From Clostridium_AM tanneri (GTDB lineage: Bacteria; Bacillota; Clostridia; Clostridiales; Clostridiaceae), in the NCBI RefSeq assembly GCF_033659955.1, contig NZ_JARUJP010000002.1, positions 177,990 through 241,989 of the forward strand: a DNA stretch of 64,000 nucleotides, given 5' to 3'. The number at the start of each line of letters is the position of its first letter. Position 1 is the first letter of the stretch. The notes beneath the pieces are model-generated. The model saw only the letters and a list, made by a program, of their open reading frames with translations. It had not been told where the DNA came from and did not search any database. A program made the translations under genes and the position numbers. This document shows positions 1 to 8,050 of the stretch, piece by piece.

Positions 1-226
1 CTGAACCTATTGGTTGACCTGGTTTTGCCGGAGATGGTCCTACATAGTATATAATTTCATCTTTAATGTTTAAGGGTAAACTTTCTCCCTTATCTAAAAG
101 TTCTACGAGCCTCTTATGAGCTGCATCTCTAGCAGTATATATGGTTCCTGAAATTAAAACACTATCCCCAGCTTTTAAATCTTTAACTTTATCCTCAGTT
201 AAAGGAGTAGTTATTCTTTTTTCCAT
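1..226 (-). CDS. fumB: Fumarate hydratase/mesaconase, beta subunit (partial, cut by window edge)
   Basis: Only the first 75 codons lie in the window; the gene continues past position 1. The protein begins MEKRITTPLTEDKVKDL and contains SGTIYTARDAAHKR and YVGPSPAKPGQPIGS, typical of the beta chain of two-subunit class I fumarases. With the alpha subunit it should form an oxygen-sensitive [4Fe-4S] hydratase. In glutamate-fermenting clostridia the equivalent enzyme hydrates mesaconate to citramalate, the step after methylaspartase, which fits this operon. The start is preceded by a TGGAGGAAGA ribosome binding site. Fumarase or mesaconase specificity cannot be decided from sequence. Confidence 0.9.
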   Translation of the reverse strand, partial: MEKRITTPLTEDKVKDLKAGDSVLISGTIYTARDAAHKRLVELLDKGESLPLNIKDEIIYYVGPSPAKPGQPIGS

Positions 227-297
227 ACTATCTTCCTCCACAATTCTTAGTTAAGAGTTATAACTATATTATAGTTTTTTCTTCTAACTTCTAACTG

Positions 298-1140
298 TTA
301 TAGTTCTATTTCTGCATGTCTTGTAACATGGCAATTAATATTTACCGCTACAGGTAATCCTGCTATATGAGTTGGATATGTTTCTATATTTACTGCAAGT
401 GCAGTAGTCTTCCCACCAAAACCTTGTGGTCCTATACCTAAAGCATTTATTTCCTCTAAAAGTTCTTTTTCTAAATCAGAATAAAAGCTATTATTGTTTC
501 TCTGTGCTAAAGGTCTTATTAATGCTTTTTTAGCTAAATTAGCAGCTTTGTCAAAGGTACCTCCTAATCCTACTCCAACAACAATTGGTGGACATGGATT
601 TGGACCTGCTTCTTTTACTACTTTTAACACAAATTCCTTAACGCCTTTCAAACCATCTGCTGGTTTTAACATCTTAAGCTGACTCATGTTTTCAGAACCA
701 AAGCCTTTAGGTGCTACAGTTATTTTTAGTTTATCTCCCGGAACTATATCGTAGTATATAACTGCCGGAGTGTTATCCTTAGTGTTAACTCTATCTAACG
801 GATCCTTTACCACTGACTTTCTTAGGTAACCCTCTCCATAGCCTAGTCTTACACCTTCATTTATTGCTTCTTCTAAGCTTCCTCCTACTACATGGACATT
901 CTGACCAATTTCTATAAAGACACAGGCCATACCCGTATCTTGGCACATAGGCATCTGTTCATTTTTAGCTATATCTACATTTGTAATTATCTTATCCAAG
1001 ATTCCCTTTGCCATAGACCAACTTTCATTTTCGTATGCTTCTTTAAGTTTAGCTTTAACGTCCTCTGAAAGATAATAATTAGAGTCTATACATAATCCTT
1101 TTACAGCCTTTGTTATTTCAGATACATTTATCTCTCTCAT
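298..1140 (-). CDS. fumA: Fumarate hydratase/mesaconase, alpha subunit
   Basis: Class I hydro-lyase alpha chain of 280 residues. Candidate iron-sulfur cysteines lie in MPMCQDTGMAC, PNPCPPIVVGVG and the C-terminal NINCHVTRHAEIEL. The open frame extends upstream to 1206, but the ATG at 1140 follows AAAGGAGAGGAAGTTA and gives the family start MREINVSEI, so the longer start is rejected. It sits between methylaspartase and the beta subunit, and the expected role is hydration of mesaconate to citramalate in the cytoplasm. Assignment to the family is firm; substrate preference is inferred from the operon. Confidence 0.93.
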   Translation of the reverse strand: MREINVSEITKAVKGLCIDSNYYLSEDVKAKLKEAYENESWSMAKGILDKIITNVDIAKNEQMPMCQDTGMACVFIEIGQNVHVVGGSLEEAINEGVRLGYGEGYLRKSVVKDPLDRVNTKDNTPAVIYYDIVPGDKLKITVAPKGFGSENMSQLKMLKPADGLKGVKEFVLKVVKEAGPNPCPPIVVGVGLGGTFDKAANLAKKALIRPLAQRNNNSFYSDLEKELLEEINALGIGPQGFGGKTTALAVNIETYPTHIAGLPVAVNINCHVTRHAEIEL

Positions 1141-1170
1141 TAACTTCCTCTCCTTTATTAAATAGATGAA

Positions 1171-1194
1171 AAGGCAGTTTAATAAAACCGCCTT
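1171..1194 (-). other. Intercistronic hairpin between mal and fumA
   Basis: A 10-bp stem (AAGGC... with one G-T pair, 4-nt loop) lies between the methylaspartase stop and the fumA ribosome binding site. No T-run follows it on the minus strand, so it is more likely an mRNA-stabilising or processing element than a terminator. Confidence 0.5.
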
Positions 1195-1219
1195 CTCAAT
1201 AACCAATTTAAGTTAACTA

Positions 1220-2461
1220 CTATTTTCTTCTATTTATTAATGCAAGTACTCTATTCATTTCATTATTGACTATCATATAACCTTCGTCAACGCCCATTCC
1301 TGGTTTAGCAAGTACTTGTTTTGCTCCACAAGCCATTCCAATGTTTGTAGTTACTTCGGCAGATCTATTTGTTTCATTGCAAGTTCCACCACAATAAGCT
1401 CCTATTCCATGCTCTTTGCAATACATAATAGCCTCAGCAATATTGTTGACACCACCTAGGTCAGGAGTTTTAATCTGTACCATATGTCCAGCTTTATTAT
1501 CTGTAAAGAACTTAACATCTTCAACAGTGTTGCACCACTCGTCTGCAACTAATTCTACTTGAATTCCTCTTCCGTCAATTTCTGCTCTTAAGTCTCTCAT
1601 AGCTTCCATTTGCTTTTGTCTGTGTTCTACGTCCATAGGTCCTTCAATTCTTAAATGGAATGGTTTTGCAGCTTCCTCTAATGTTGCTATATAATCTGCC
1701 ATAGCCTTTGTATCATAATTAAATGCAATACCAATTGTTCCATATACATCTATATGAAATACTGGGTTATATTCCTCAGTTGTTCTAAGTTTTAACACTC
1801 TGTCTCTTAGCCATTTAACATATTCTAATAGCTTTTCTCCACCAAGTCCTAATTTTTCTTCAACGTTATTTATAAGAGCATGAGGCATTACATCTGCGCC
1901 TTTAATAATCATCTTATCAGAATTATCGTATCTGTCATCTCCTGATTGAGTAAATATTGGAACTCTCTTTATTTCTGCTTCTGGGTTATATTCATTTCTT
2001 ATAACCTCAGCCATAGTAATTTTTTGTGATTTTGCTACAGCATCTAAAATAGCTTGAGTTATTCCATATCTTATAGCAGTATGTAATCTTTCTCCATTAA
2101 CTTGCATTGTATCGAATTCTTCTGCTAGAGCCTTAAATTCTGTTAATTCTCTGCCAATAAGTTTTGGAGCTATTTCTTTCTCTATCACTGGTATAAAATC
2201 TTTAGCTAAGAATAATGGATCTCTTCCGCCAGCTCCTGAATATTGAACAGCAGCACAGTCTCCGTATGCCACCTGACCATCTTCAAGTATTAACATTACA
2301 GATATAGCTTCTCCCGCTTGTCTAACCTTTGTAAAACCATCTGTTACAGCCTCTCCTACATACGTAAATCCATCATGTTTTGCGCCTTTTTTTATGGCTC
2401 TCTGGTCATCAAAGTAAAATCCTGTTTTTCCTTCTGAGCATATAACGTCAACAATTTTCAT
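1220..2461 (-). CDS. mal: Methylaspartate ammonia-lyase (3-methylaspartase)
   Basis: This 413-residue enzyme of the enolase superfamily removes ammonia from (2S,3S)-3-methylaspartate to give mesaconate. Numbering matches the characterised C. tetanomorphum enzyme: catalytic His194 (DVMPH) and Lys331 (MVQIK), and Mg-binding Asp238, Glu273 and Asp307 are all in place. The frame is full length, with an AGGTG-type ribosome binding site before the ATG. It follows the glutamate mutase genes, so product passes directly along the pathway. Identification is essentially certain because the whole active site is visible. Confidence 0.98.
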   Translation of the reverse strand: MKIVDVICSEGKTGFYFDDQRAIKKGAKHDGFTYVGEAVTDGFTKVRQAGEAISVMLILEDGQVAYGDCAAVQYSGAGGRDPLFLAKDFIPVIEKEIAPKLIGRELTEFKALAEEFDTMQVNGERLHTAIRYGITQAILDAVAKSQKITMAEVIRNEYNPEAEIKRVPIFTQSGDDRYDNSDKMIIKGADVMPHALINNVEEKLGLGGEKLLEYVKWLRDRVLKLRTTEEYNPVFHIDVYGTIGIAFNYDTKAMADYIATLEEAAKPFHLRIEGPMDVEHRQKQMEAMRDLRAEIDGRGIQVELVADEWCNTVEDVKFFTDNKAGHMVQIKTPDLGGVNNIAEAIMYCKEHGIGAYCGGTCNETNRSAEVTTNIGMACGAKQVLAKPGMGVDEGYMIVNNEMNRVLALINRRK

Positions 2462-2525
2462 ATTTTACACCTGTCTTTCTTTAATTGTTTCCTAATTACA
2501 AATTATTTATTAAATATTATATATT

Positions 2526-2550
2526 GACTACCGCATTTGATACGGTAGTC
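2526..2550 (-). other. Intercistronic hairpin between glmE and mal
   Basis: GACTACCG and CGGTAGTC form a perfect 8-bp stem around a 9-nt loop, extendable by one T-A pair. It stands in the 121-bp gap after glmE. The minus-strand tail is AT-rich without a clean T-run, so it may be a weak terminator or a processing/stability hairpin that sets mal levels separately from the mutase. Confidence 0.55.
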
Positions 2551-2582
2551 ATATTTTCTTTTAATAATTGTATATTCTTTTA

Positions 2583-4031
2583 TTAAGGTCTTCCGATAAG
2601 TTTTCCTTTACCAACAGCAAATATATCATCAATAGTCATCTGGAAACTAACTTCTCTTCCTTCAAACCTACCTCTTTCTTCTAGCTTCTTCATATTAAAT
2701 TCCTTTAATTCATCAGTTAAAGGTACGTTACCGAAATTAAGGTATCTAACTGCACCATTGTTATCTCTTGCTGGCATCATTTTTCCTGCGTTATACTTAC
2801 TTGGAGCAAATGGAATGTCTACTACTCCAGCCTCAAATCCTTTTACTGTTCCTATTGCTAAATCACCATTACCAAGTTCAAACAATTTATCCATCATGCA
2901 TTTAGTTTCAGCTTTTATTATAGCAATCTCAGTTTCTAATTCCTTTGACATAGGAAGTCTTTGACCTTGTAACATATTTAAAGCCATCTTTGTTGCCTTT
3001 ATTCCTGATGCATTTGCTTCTTTTGTTGGTATACCCATAGCCTCATGAGGTGTTTTTACTATAACCTTTGTAGCTCCAGCTAAAGCTGCTGTTGCTGCTC
3101 CAGAAGATATTACCCCAAATGCTTTTGATTCGTCTTGAGGAAATCCTCCCATCCATTGGTGGAAAACTGTAGTTATATATACATCCTTATATCCATACTG
3201 CTCTAAATATTCATTTACCTGCTCTTCTAAAGCTCTTATAGCTGCTACGTCCTGAACAAGATTTCCACATTGTCCGTATCCAACAGTTATATTTTTAACT
3301 CCTTGTTCTGCCGCAAGTAATGCTTCTATTATAGCTACCGTATTTGAAATACTTGGTGGAACTAATGTACCTGTCAAAGGACCGAAAGGTTCTCTATTTA
3401 TTGATATACCTTGTTCTTCATAGAAACCTACAAGTCTATCACAGTACTGCCAGTCTAATAGAGTCTTTTCTATGGATACACTCTTAGCATATGGAATATT
3501 ATAAGATATTCCACCACCCTCATTTGAAGTCCAGCCTGCTGCATGAATTATTTCTGAAAGTAGTCTAGCATCTGGTGTACCGTGTCTTGCTTGAAGTGGC
3601 AGATTAACAGACTCAAATACCTTTCTACATCCTTTTACTCCGTGGTTAACTCCTGGAAAACCATTTAATAGTGATCTTCCAGCAGCAATACTCTCTTTTA
3701 TTCCTATTTCACATTCATCATACTTATTCTGTCTTGTATAACTATCTATAGTTGATGGAAGTAAATCTGCTTCACCTTCATCTTGAAGATGATTTAAAAG
3801 TTCTATATGCTCATCTATTAAAGCAACGCCTGCTCTCGGTTGAGCTAATGTTACTCCAGATTCTTTAGCTTTTCTTAACTTTGCTGGGAAACTCTTTTCT
3901 TCAGGTATACTTTTTAAATAATCTATAGCTTCTTGAAGGTCTACTTCACTGCCAGTAGGCCATTGAGCTAATACCTCTTTTCTCATGTTAAAAAATTCTT
4001 CATCTGTCCATTTTTTATTTTTAAGTTCCAA
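2583..4031 (-). CDS. glmE: Glutamate mutase epsilon (catalytic) subunit
   Basis: The 482-residue TIM-barrel subunit of adenosylcobalamin-dependent glutamate mutase converts L-glutamate to (2S,3S)-3-methylaspartate by radical rearrangement. The residues that bind glutamate in the C. cochlearium structure are at the same numbers here: Arg100 (SYTRQNKYD), Arg149 (LQARHG) and Glu171 (SNEGGG). It works as a heterotetramer with GlmS, which carries the cobalamin. It lies 12 bp after glmL. Length and active-site residues show an intact enzyme. Confidence 0.98.
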   Translation of the reverse strand: MELKNKKWTDEEFFNMRKEVLAQWPTGSEVDLQEAIDYLKSIPEEKSFPAKLRKAKESGVTLAQPRAGVALIDEHIELLNHLQDEGEADLLPSTIDSYTRQNKYDECEIGIKESIAAGRSLLNGFPGVNHGVKGCRKVFESVNLPLQARHGTPDARLLSEIIHAAGWTSNEGGGISYNIPYAKSVSIEKTLLDWQYCDRLVGFYEEQGISINREPFGPLTGTLVPPSISNTVAIIEALLAAEQGVKNITVGYGQCGNLVQDVAAIRALEEQVNEYLEQYGYKDVYITTVFHQWMGGFPQDESKAFGVISSGAATAALAGATKVIVKTPHEAMGIPTKEANASGIKATKMALNMLQGQRLPMSKELETEIAIIKAETKCMMDKLFELGNGDLAIGTVKGFEAGVVDIPFAPSKYNAGKMMPARDNNGAVRYLNFGNVPLTDELKEFNMKKLEERGRFEGREVSFQMTIDDIFAVGKGKLIGRP

Positions 4032-4043
4032 TCGAATTACCTC

Positions 4044-5441
4044 CTAAACAACCTTCAATAAATATTTTTTCATGATTCTAACTGCCATATCTGAATTCTC
4101 TTCTGCTAACAATCCCATAGCTGACATTATATACGTTTTGTCCATTAAATATTCAGGATTTTGTGGCTTTAAATGTGTAGGATCGACTTTATCAAAGTTT
4201 CCTGCTTTTAATATCTCAGCAGGATGTTCACTATGAACCAATACCCCACCTGTTCCTATTAGATACTTAACCTCTAATAAGTCCTTGCCTTCCTGAGAGT
4301 ATACTACTCCACACGGAGTATATAAGGTTTCAAGAACCCCAACATGTCTTTCTAATGCTAACTCAGTTGCAACTTTAGCCATCGCTTCGTCGAACTTTAT
4401 TTCCTCTTCTGTGGTTGGAACCATTCTTATATTCTCTGATCTATATCTACAGTTTTCCTCAACATCTACTGTTTTATCATCAAGATATTTCTGAATTTTT
4501 CTTGTTGTGGCCGCTTCCCATAATGCAACAGCAGAGTACCTCATTCCTAAATCACCTTCAACTGTTCTCTTTGCAAAAGGTTCCTGAAGTCCTCTTAATG
4601 TTACTCCTGCCTTTGAAGGCTCACCATCTGCTAGTGAATGCACATCGGTAGTTGCTCCTCCAATGTCAACCACAATTAAATCGCCTAACCCTTCTTCCTT
4701 ATCAGTTCCCTCACTTAAAACTCTAGCAGCTTTAAGTACTGCAGCTGGAGTTGGCATTAAAATTCCGCTTATATAGTTTTCAGCATTTTTCATGCCCTTA
4801 GCTTCTATTATTTTTTCCATAAATATTTTTCTTATTTCTTCTCTAGCAGGCTCAACATCTAAAACATTAAGCTTAGGCATTACATTGCTAGTTATTTTAT
4901 AAAACATACCTGCATCTTTTAGTATTTTTTCTACATCATCTACTGCAACTTTATTTCCAGCTACAACTATTGGTACTTTCATTCCACTTTCCGCTAGCAT
5001 CTTCGCATTATGGATTATACAATCTTTGTTTCCTCCATCCGTTCCTCCAGCTAAAAGGATAATATCTAGTTTTGAATTTCTAATTTCCTCTATTTCCTTT
5101 GATGTCAGATCATAACTATAAACATTTAATACTCTAGCTCCAGCTCCTAATGCAGCCCTTTTTGCTGCTTCAGCTGTAAGCTCTGGTACAAGTCCTATAG
5201 CAATCATTTTCAAACCACCTGCTGCAGAAGAACATGCTAACTTTTTAGTAAAATTGATTTCTTTACCCTTTAATTGATCCTCCAGTTTTTGAAAGGCGTT
5301 ATCAAAGCCTACCATTATATCGTTTTCAATAGTAGTAATATCTTTAGCTGTAGCAATTATTTCTTCATTCTCTATATCTACGGCAGTAAGCTTAGTATAG
5401 GTGCTACCAAAATCTATGAGCAAGTAACTATCCAAATCCAT
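4044..5441 (-). CDS. glmL: Glutamate mutase reactivase GlmL/MutL (ASKHA ATPase)
   Basis: A 465-residue ATPase of the actin/Hsp70-like fold. The phosphate loops are visible in YLLIDFGSTYTKLTAVD near the N-terminus and VDIGGATTDVHS in the middle. The family is thought to protect or reactivate glutamate mutase by exchanging damaged cobalamin. The frame is open to a GTG at 5459, but the ATG at 5441 follows ACAGGAGTG at good spacing and gives MDLDSYLLIDFG, so I use it. The gene always travels between glmS and glmE in methylaspartate-pathway clostridia, as here. Confidence 0.95.
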   Translation of the reverse strand: MDLDSYLLIDFGSTYTKLTAVDIENEEIIATAKDITTIENDIMVGFDNAFQKLEDQLKGKEINFTKKLACSSAAGGLKMIAIGLVPELTAEAAKRAALGAGARVLNVYSYDLTSKEIEEIRNSKLDIILLAGGTDGGNKDCIIHNAKMLAESGMKVPIVVAGNKVAVDDVEKILKDAGMFYKITSNVMPKLNVLDVEPAREEIRKIFMEKIIEAKGMKNAENYISGILMPTPAAVLKAARVLSEGTDKEEGLGDLIVVDIGGATTDVHSLADGEPSKAGVTLRGLQEPFAKRTVEGDLGMRYSAVALWEAATTRKIQKYLDDKTVDVEENCRYRSENIRMVPTTEEEIKFDEAMAKVATELALERHVGVLETLYTPCGVVYSQEGKDLLEVKYLIGTGGVLVHSEHPAEILKAGNFDKVDPTHLKPQNPEYLMDKTYIMSAMGLLAEENSDMAVRIMKKYLLKVV

Positions 5442-5474
5442 CACTCCTGTTTTCCCCACAGAGGTTTATTTTTA

Positions 5475-5885
5475 TTAACCTTCTATTTTCAAATCAACCT
5501 TTAAATCCTCTATTGTAATTTCTGGTGATGTTCCAGGTGCGTATACTCTGTTAAATCCCATCTCCTTGAACTTTTGGTGAACATCTTCCCATTTTTGTTT
5601 TCCTACAACTAAGTTTCCTCCTACATACATGAGAATTCCCTTAAGTCCGGCCTCATCACACTTTTCTCTTAATCCTCTACAATCTATTTCTCCATGTCCA
5701 TATAATGAAGATACTAATATTGCATCTGCATTAGTTTCTATTGCTGCATTTATAAAATCTTCTTGTGGAGAAAGAACTCCTATATTAACAACATTAAATC
5801 CTGCCTGCGTAAAAGAATGTTCCAATATCTTATTCCCAACAGCGTGGCAGTCTGAACCGATTACACCTATAACTAAAGTTTTCAT
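5475..5885 (-). CDS. glmS: Glutamate mutase sigma (cobalamin-binding) subunit
   Basis: A 136-residue B12-binding domain with the base-off signature D12-x-H14-x-x-G17 (SDCHAVG), where the histidine ligates cobalt, plus SSLYGHGEIDC and VGGNLVVGKQ that line the nucleotide-tail pocket. It carries adenosylcobalamin to GlmE. The start follows a CAGGGGGTTTCATA ribosome binding site. It lies 18 bp after the GntR regulator gene and is the first structural gene of the operon. I saw no cobalamin riboswitch upstream. Confidence 0.98.
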   Translation of the reverse strand: MKTLVIGVIGSDCHAVGNKILEHSFTQAGFNVVNIGVLSPQEDFINAAIETNADAILVSSLYGHGEIDCRGLREKCDEAGLKGILMYVGGNLVVGKQKWEDVHQKFKEMGFNRVYAPGTSPEITIEDLKVDLKIEG

Positions 5886-5903
5886 TATGAAACCCCCTGA
5901 AAA

Positions 5904-6914
5904 TTACTTTTGATATTTTAATTCTATGATTTTTGACTTTAGAGCTTTTACTGAGCTGTCATCAAGGCTATATAAAAATCTCATTATTTCCTTATCACCT
6001 TTAATATTTTCCTTTACATCGTTGTATCTACCAGGTGACACTATTATTACATCAGAGTTATTTATAACTTTTACCAACTCACTTTTTTCACTAGTATTTG
6101 TATATTGAATATTTATATTGCCAAGTCCAGCTTTTTCTAGAGCACCTCTAGCTTTAAACATAAATTCTTGTGACATACACACAAATGCAAATCTAGTACT
6201 CTCTGGATACCTAGCAATTTTAACTATAGTTTCTAAATCTACATTGATAGCTACACCAATTACCTCCTTCTTAAAAGGCTTGGTTAACTCTACAACTTCG
6301 TTAACATGATTAAATGTAGCTATTATAACTTGAGATTTTTCTACAAGTTCTTTTGTTTTTTTATCTATGATTCTTATATCATCTAAGGTCAACGGAATTA
6401 CACTCATATTTGTGCTATCCGTTAACTGCTTACTAAACATTCTTGATTGTTCAATATTACATTCAACATATAGTGCCGTTATTTTACTCATTAATTCTTT
6501 CTTTTCTTTTACTCTTTGAGTGACTATTTCTAAAAATTCATCTACATCCATTCCTATTTCAAGAGCTTCTTCTAGTCCAAGATCAACAAACTTAATTATC
6601 TTCTCTTTTATATTTTGAGCTTTCCATGGGTTTGCCTCTTCTGCTACAAAAGTTCCTCTTCCCTGGTAAGATTTTAAAACTCCCTCTTGCTCTAGTTCAT
6701 TATAAGCTGTACTAATTGTATTTCTGCTTACTTTTAACTTTTCAGATAACTCTCTCTCAGTTGGCATTTTATTTCCAACCTTTAAGAACCCATTCTTTAT
6801 TAAGTCCATGATTTGTTTTTTTACTTGCAAGTAAAGCGGAACGCCGCTCTCTTTATTTATTCTAATCTCTATAATAATCACCCCAAAGTTTATTGGATTA
6901 ATGGACCAATCCAT
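5904..6914 (-). CDS. GntR-family transcriptional regulator of the glutamate mutase operon
   Basis: The N-terminal 75 residues are a GntR winged helix (VPLYLQVKKQIMDLI, KMPTERELSEKLKVSRNTISTAYNELEQEGVL, YQGRGTFVAEE). About 200 further residues alternate strand and helix (VIIATFNHVNEV, EVIGVAINVDLETIV, RFAFVCMSQEF, DVIIVSPGRYNDVKE), like an alpha/beta ligand-binding domain that I do not recognise. The gene leads the glmS operon, so it probably senses a pathway metabolite and represses itself and the operon. The start is uncertain: the ATG at 6914 has no ribosome binding site, while GGGGTGA at 6884-6878 points to a start near 6878-6872, where only ATT/ATA codons exist. Confidence 0.85.
   Translation of the reverse strand: MDWSINPINFGVIIIEIRINKESGVPLYLQVKKQIMDLIKNGFLKVGNKMPTERELSEKLKVSRNTISTAYNELEQEGVLKSYQGRGTFVAEEANPWKAQNIKEKIIKFVDLGLEEALEIGMDVDEFLEIVTQRVKEKKELMSKITALYVECNIEQSRMFSKQLTDSTNMSVIPLTLDDIRIIDKKTKELVEKSQVIIATFNHVNEVVELTKPFKKEVIGVAINVDLETIVKIARYPESTRFAFVCMSQEFMFKARGALEKAGLGNINIQYTNTSEKSELVKVINNSDVIIVSPGRYNDVKENIKGDKEIMRFLYSLDDSSVKALKSKIIELKYQK
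6892..6910 (-). promoter_or_regulatory. Palindrome overlapping the start of the glm operon transcript
   Basis: ATTGGTCCATTAATCCAAT is a 19-bp imperfect palindrome with ATTGG/CCAAT arms, placed just downstream of the predicted transcription start. That is a suitable position for an operator used by the GntR regulator encoded immediately after it. Position and symmetry are seen; the binding partner is inferred. Confidence 0.45.
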
Positions 6915-6925
6915 TTTATAATTTT

Positions 6926-6954
6926 ATGATAGCACAGTATAGAATGGACATCAA
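6926..6954 (-). promoter_or_regulatory. Promoter of the gntR-glmS-glmL-glmE-mal-fumAB operon
   Basis: TTGATG and TATCAT separated by 17 bp match a sigma-A promoter. Transcription should begin near 6919, about 5 nt before the ATG at 6914, so the leader for that start would be almost absent. Confidence 0.75.
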
Positions 6955-6962
6955 TAATTTTC

Positions 6963-6994
6963 TAACAAAATTCAAATTTAAGAAAATTTTGTTA
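6963..6994. repeat. Inverted repeat upstream of the glm promoter
   Basis: TAACAAAATT and AATTTTGTTA form a 10-bp inverted repeat with a 12-nt spacer, ending 9 bp before the -35 box. It could bind a regulator. At this AT content a chance origin is also possible. Confidence 0.4.
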
Positions 6995-7157
6995 TGAATT
7001 CACATATGGTTATTACTTATTCTGTATATATTAATAATTATTCATAGTTTATATTTCAGCTATTGGCACTGAAAACATTTAACTATTGGACTTTTATAAA
7101 TCCATTCCTTAATATGGCACTAATAAATATTCATTTTTTAAAAATTTAGTCATGAAT
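6995..7157. other. AT-rich spacer, no feature recognised
   Basis: Between the inverted repeat upstream of the glm promoter and the cwlD terminator I see no open frame with a ribosome binding site, no tRNA and no riboswitch core. Confidence 0.6.
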
Positions 7158-7158
7158 A

Positions 7159-7214
7159 AAAAAGCAATAAAAGCTGCATTTTTTTACTGTAATATGCAGC
7201 TTTTATTGCTTTTT
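7159..7214 (-). terminator. Terminator of cwlD
   Basis: A perfect 21-bp stem (AAAAAGCAATAAAAGCTGCAT and its complement at 7194-7214) with a 14-nt loop and flanking T/A runs on both strands. It overlaps the cwlD stop codon and should terminate in either direction, isolating cwlD from the glm operon. Confidence 0.92.
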
Positions 7215-7935
7215 ATCCACCATAGTATGTATTTAAAGATTTTACTATAGATTCAGCTATTATATTTTGATACTCATCAGTGGTAAGCTTCTGCTCCTCA
7301 CCAGGATTAGATAAAAATCCACATTCAATTAATATACTAGGCATATCATCATTAACCCTCAAGACTTTATAGGAGTCTAATGCCGGCTTCTCTTGTCTAT
7401 TATTATTTATATCTAAGTCTTTTTTAAAGTTTTCTTGGACTATTCTAGCAAGTCTTTGGCTATCCTTATTTCTGGAGTACCACACCTGTGCTCCGTAATA
7501 TCTAGTCTCAGGAAATGCGTTTAAATGTATACTAATAAACATATCACAGTTAGAATCCTTTTTAATTTTAACTCTGTTATTCAAGTCTTCTAACTTCTTT
7601 TTTCTTATTCTACCTTCGTCTTCGTATAATCCTCTATCGTCCTCTCTAGTCATTACTACTTTATAACCTTGTTTTTCTAGCTTATCCCTAAGCCTAGTGC
7701 TAATTTTTAGATTAATATCTTTTTCCAAAATGCCACTTTTTATTCCAGAGGCTCCTCCATCTACACCACCGTGTCCCGGATCTATAAGTATAACCCTATC
7801 TTCTTCACTATTTATAAAATGGAACTTGTTTTTAGTTGTAGGCGTAGAATATTTTATGTTTGCATATAATACAGAAGTCATACCCAAGAAAATTACAAGT
7901 GTTATTAATATCAATTTTCTATTTCTATAGTTCAA
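7213..7935 (-). CDS. cwlD: N-acetylmuramoyl-L-alanine amidase CwlD (spore cortex)
   Basis: A 240-residue Amidase_3 zinc hydrolase with an N-terminal membrane anchor or signal (residues 7-26). The zinc and catalytic motifs are IDPGHGGVDGG, SIHLNAF and ILIECGFLSN. CwlD makes muramic delta-lactam in spore cortex, and its place next to rplM-rpsI is the usual clostridial arrangement. The start is TTG at 7935 after AAGGAGGAGG; the ATG five bases upstream hits a stop at once. A strong terminator separates it from rpsI, so it is likely transcribed on its own, perhaps by a sporulation sigma factor. I could not place that promoter. Confidence 0.9.
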   Translation of the reverse strand: MNYRNRKLILITLVIFLGMTSVLYANIKYSTPTTKNKFHFINSEEDRVILIDPGHGGVDGGASGIKSGILEKDINLKISTRLRDKLEKQGYKVVMTREDDRGLYEDEGRIRKKKLEDLNNRVKIKKDSNCDMFISIHLNAFPETRYYGAQVWYSRNKDSQRLARIVQENFKKDLDINNNRQEKPALDSYKVLRVNDDMPSILIECGFLSNPGEEQKLTTDEYQNIIAESIVKSLNTYYGG

Positions 7936-8012
7936 CCCATCCTCCTCCTTAATGATAACTTCCTATATATTTTATGCTTAATATGTGCTATTTAATTAAT
8001 AATAATTTAATA

Positions 8013-8048
8013 TAAAATAAAAAAAAGAGAGGTTATTACCTCTCTTTT
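8013..8048 (-). terminator. Terminator of rplM-rpsI
   Basis: An 11-bp stem, AAAAGAGAGGT/ACCTCTCTTTT, with loop TATT lies directly after the rpsI stop and is followed on the minus strand by a run of eight T's. Confidence 0.9.
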
Positions 8049-8050
8049 CA

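Noticed and set aside
6915..7158. Cobalamin riboswitch before the B12-dependent mutase operon
   Set aside because: The promoter lies only about 12 bp before the first possible start, leaving no room for a riboswitch, and no B12-box is seen.
7936..8012. Sporulation (sigma-E or sigma-G) promoter for cwlD
   Set aside because: Partial matches such as CATATT and GCATAA exist, but none with a proper partner box at correct spacing.
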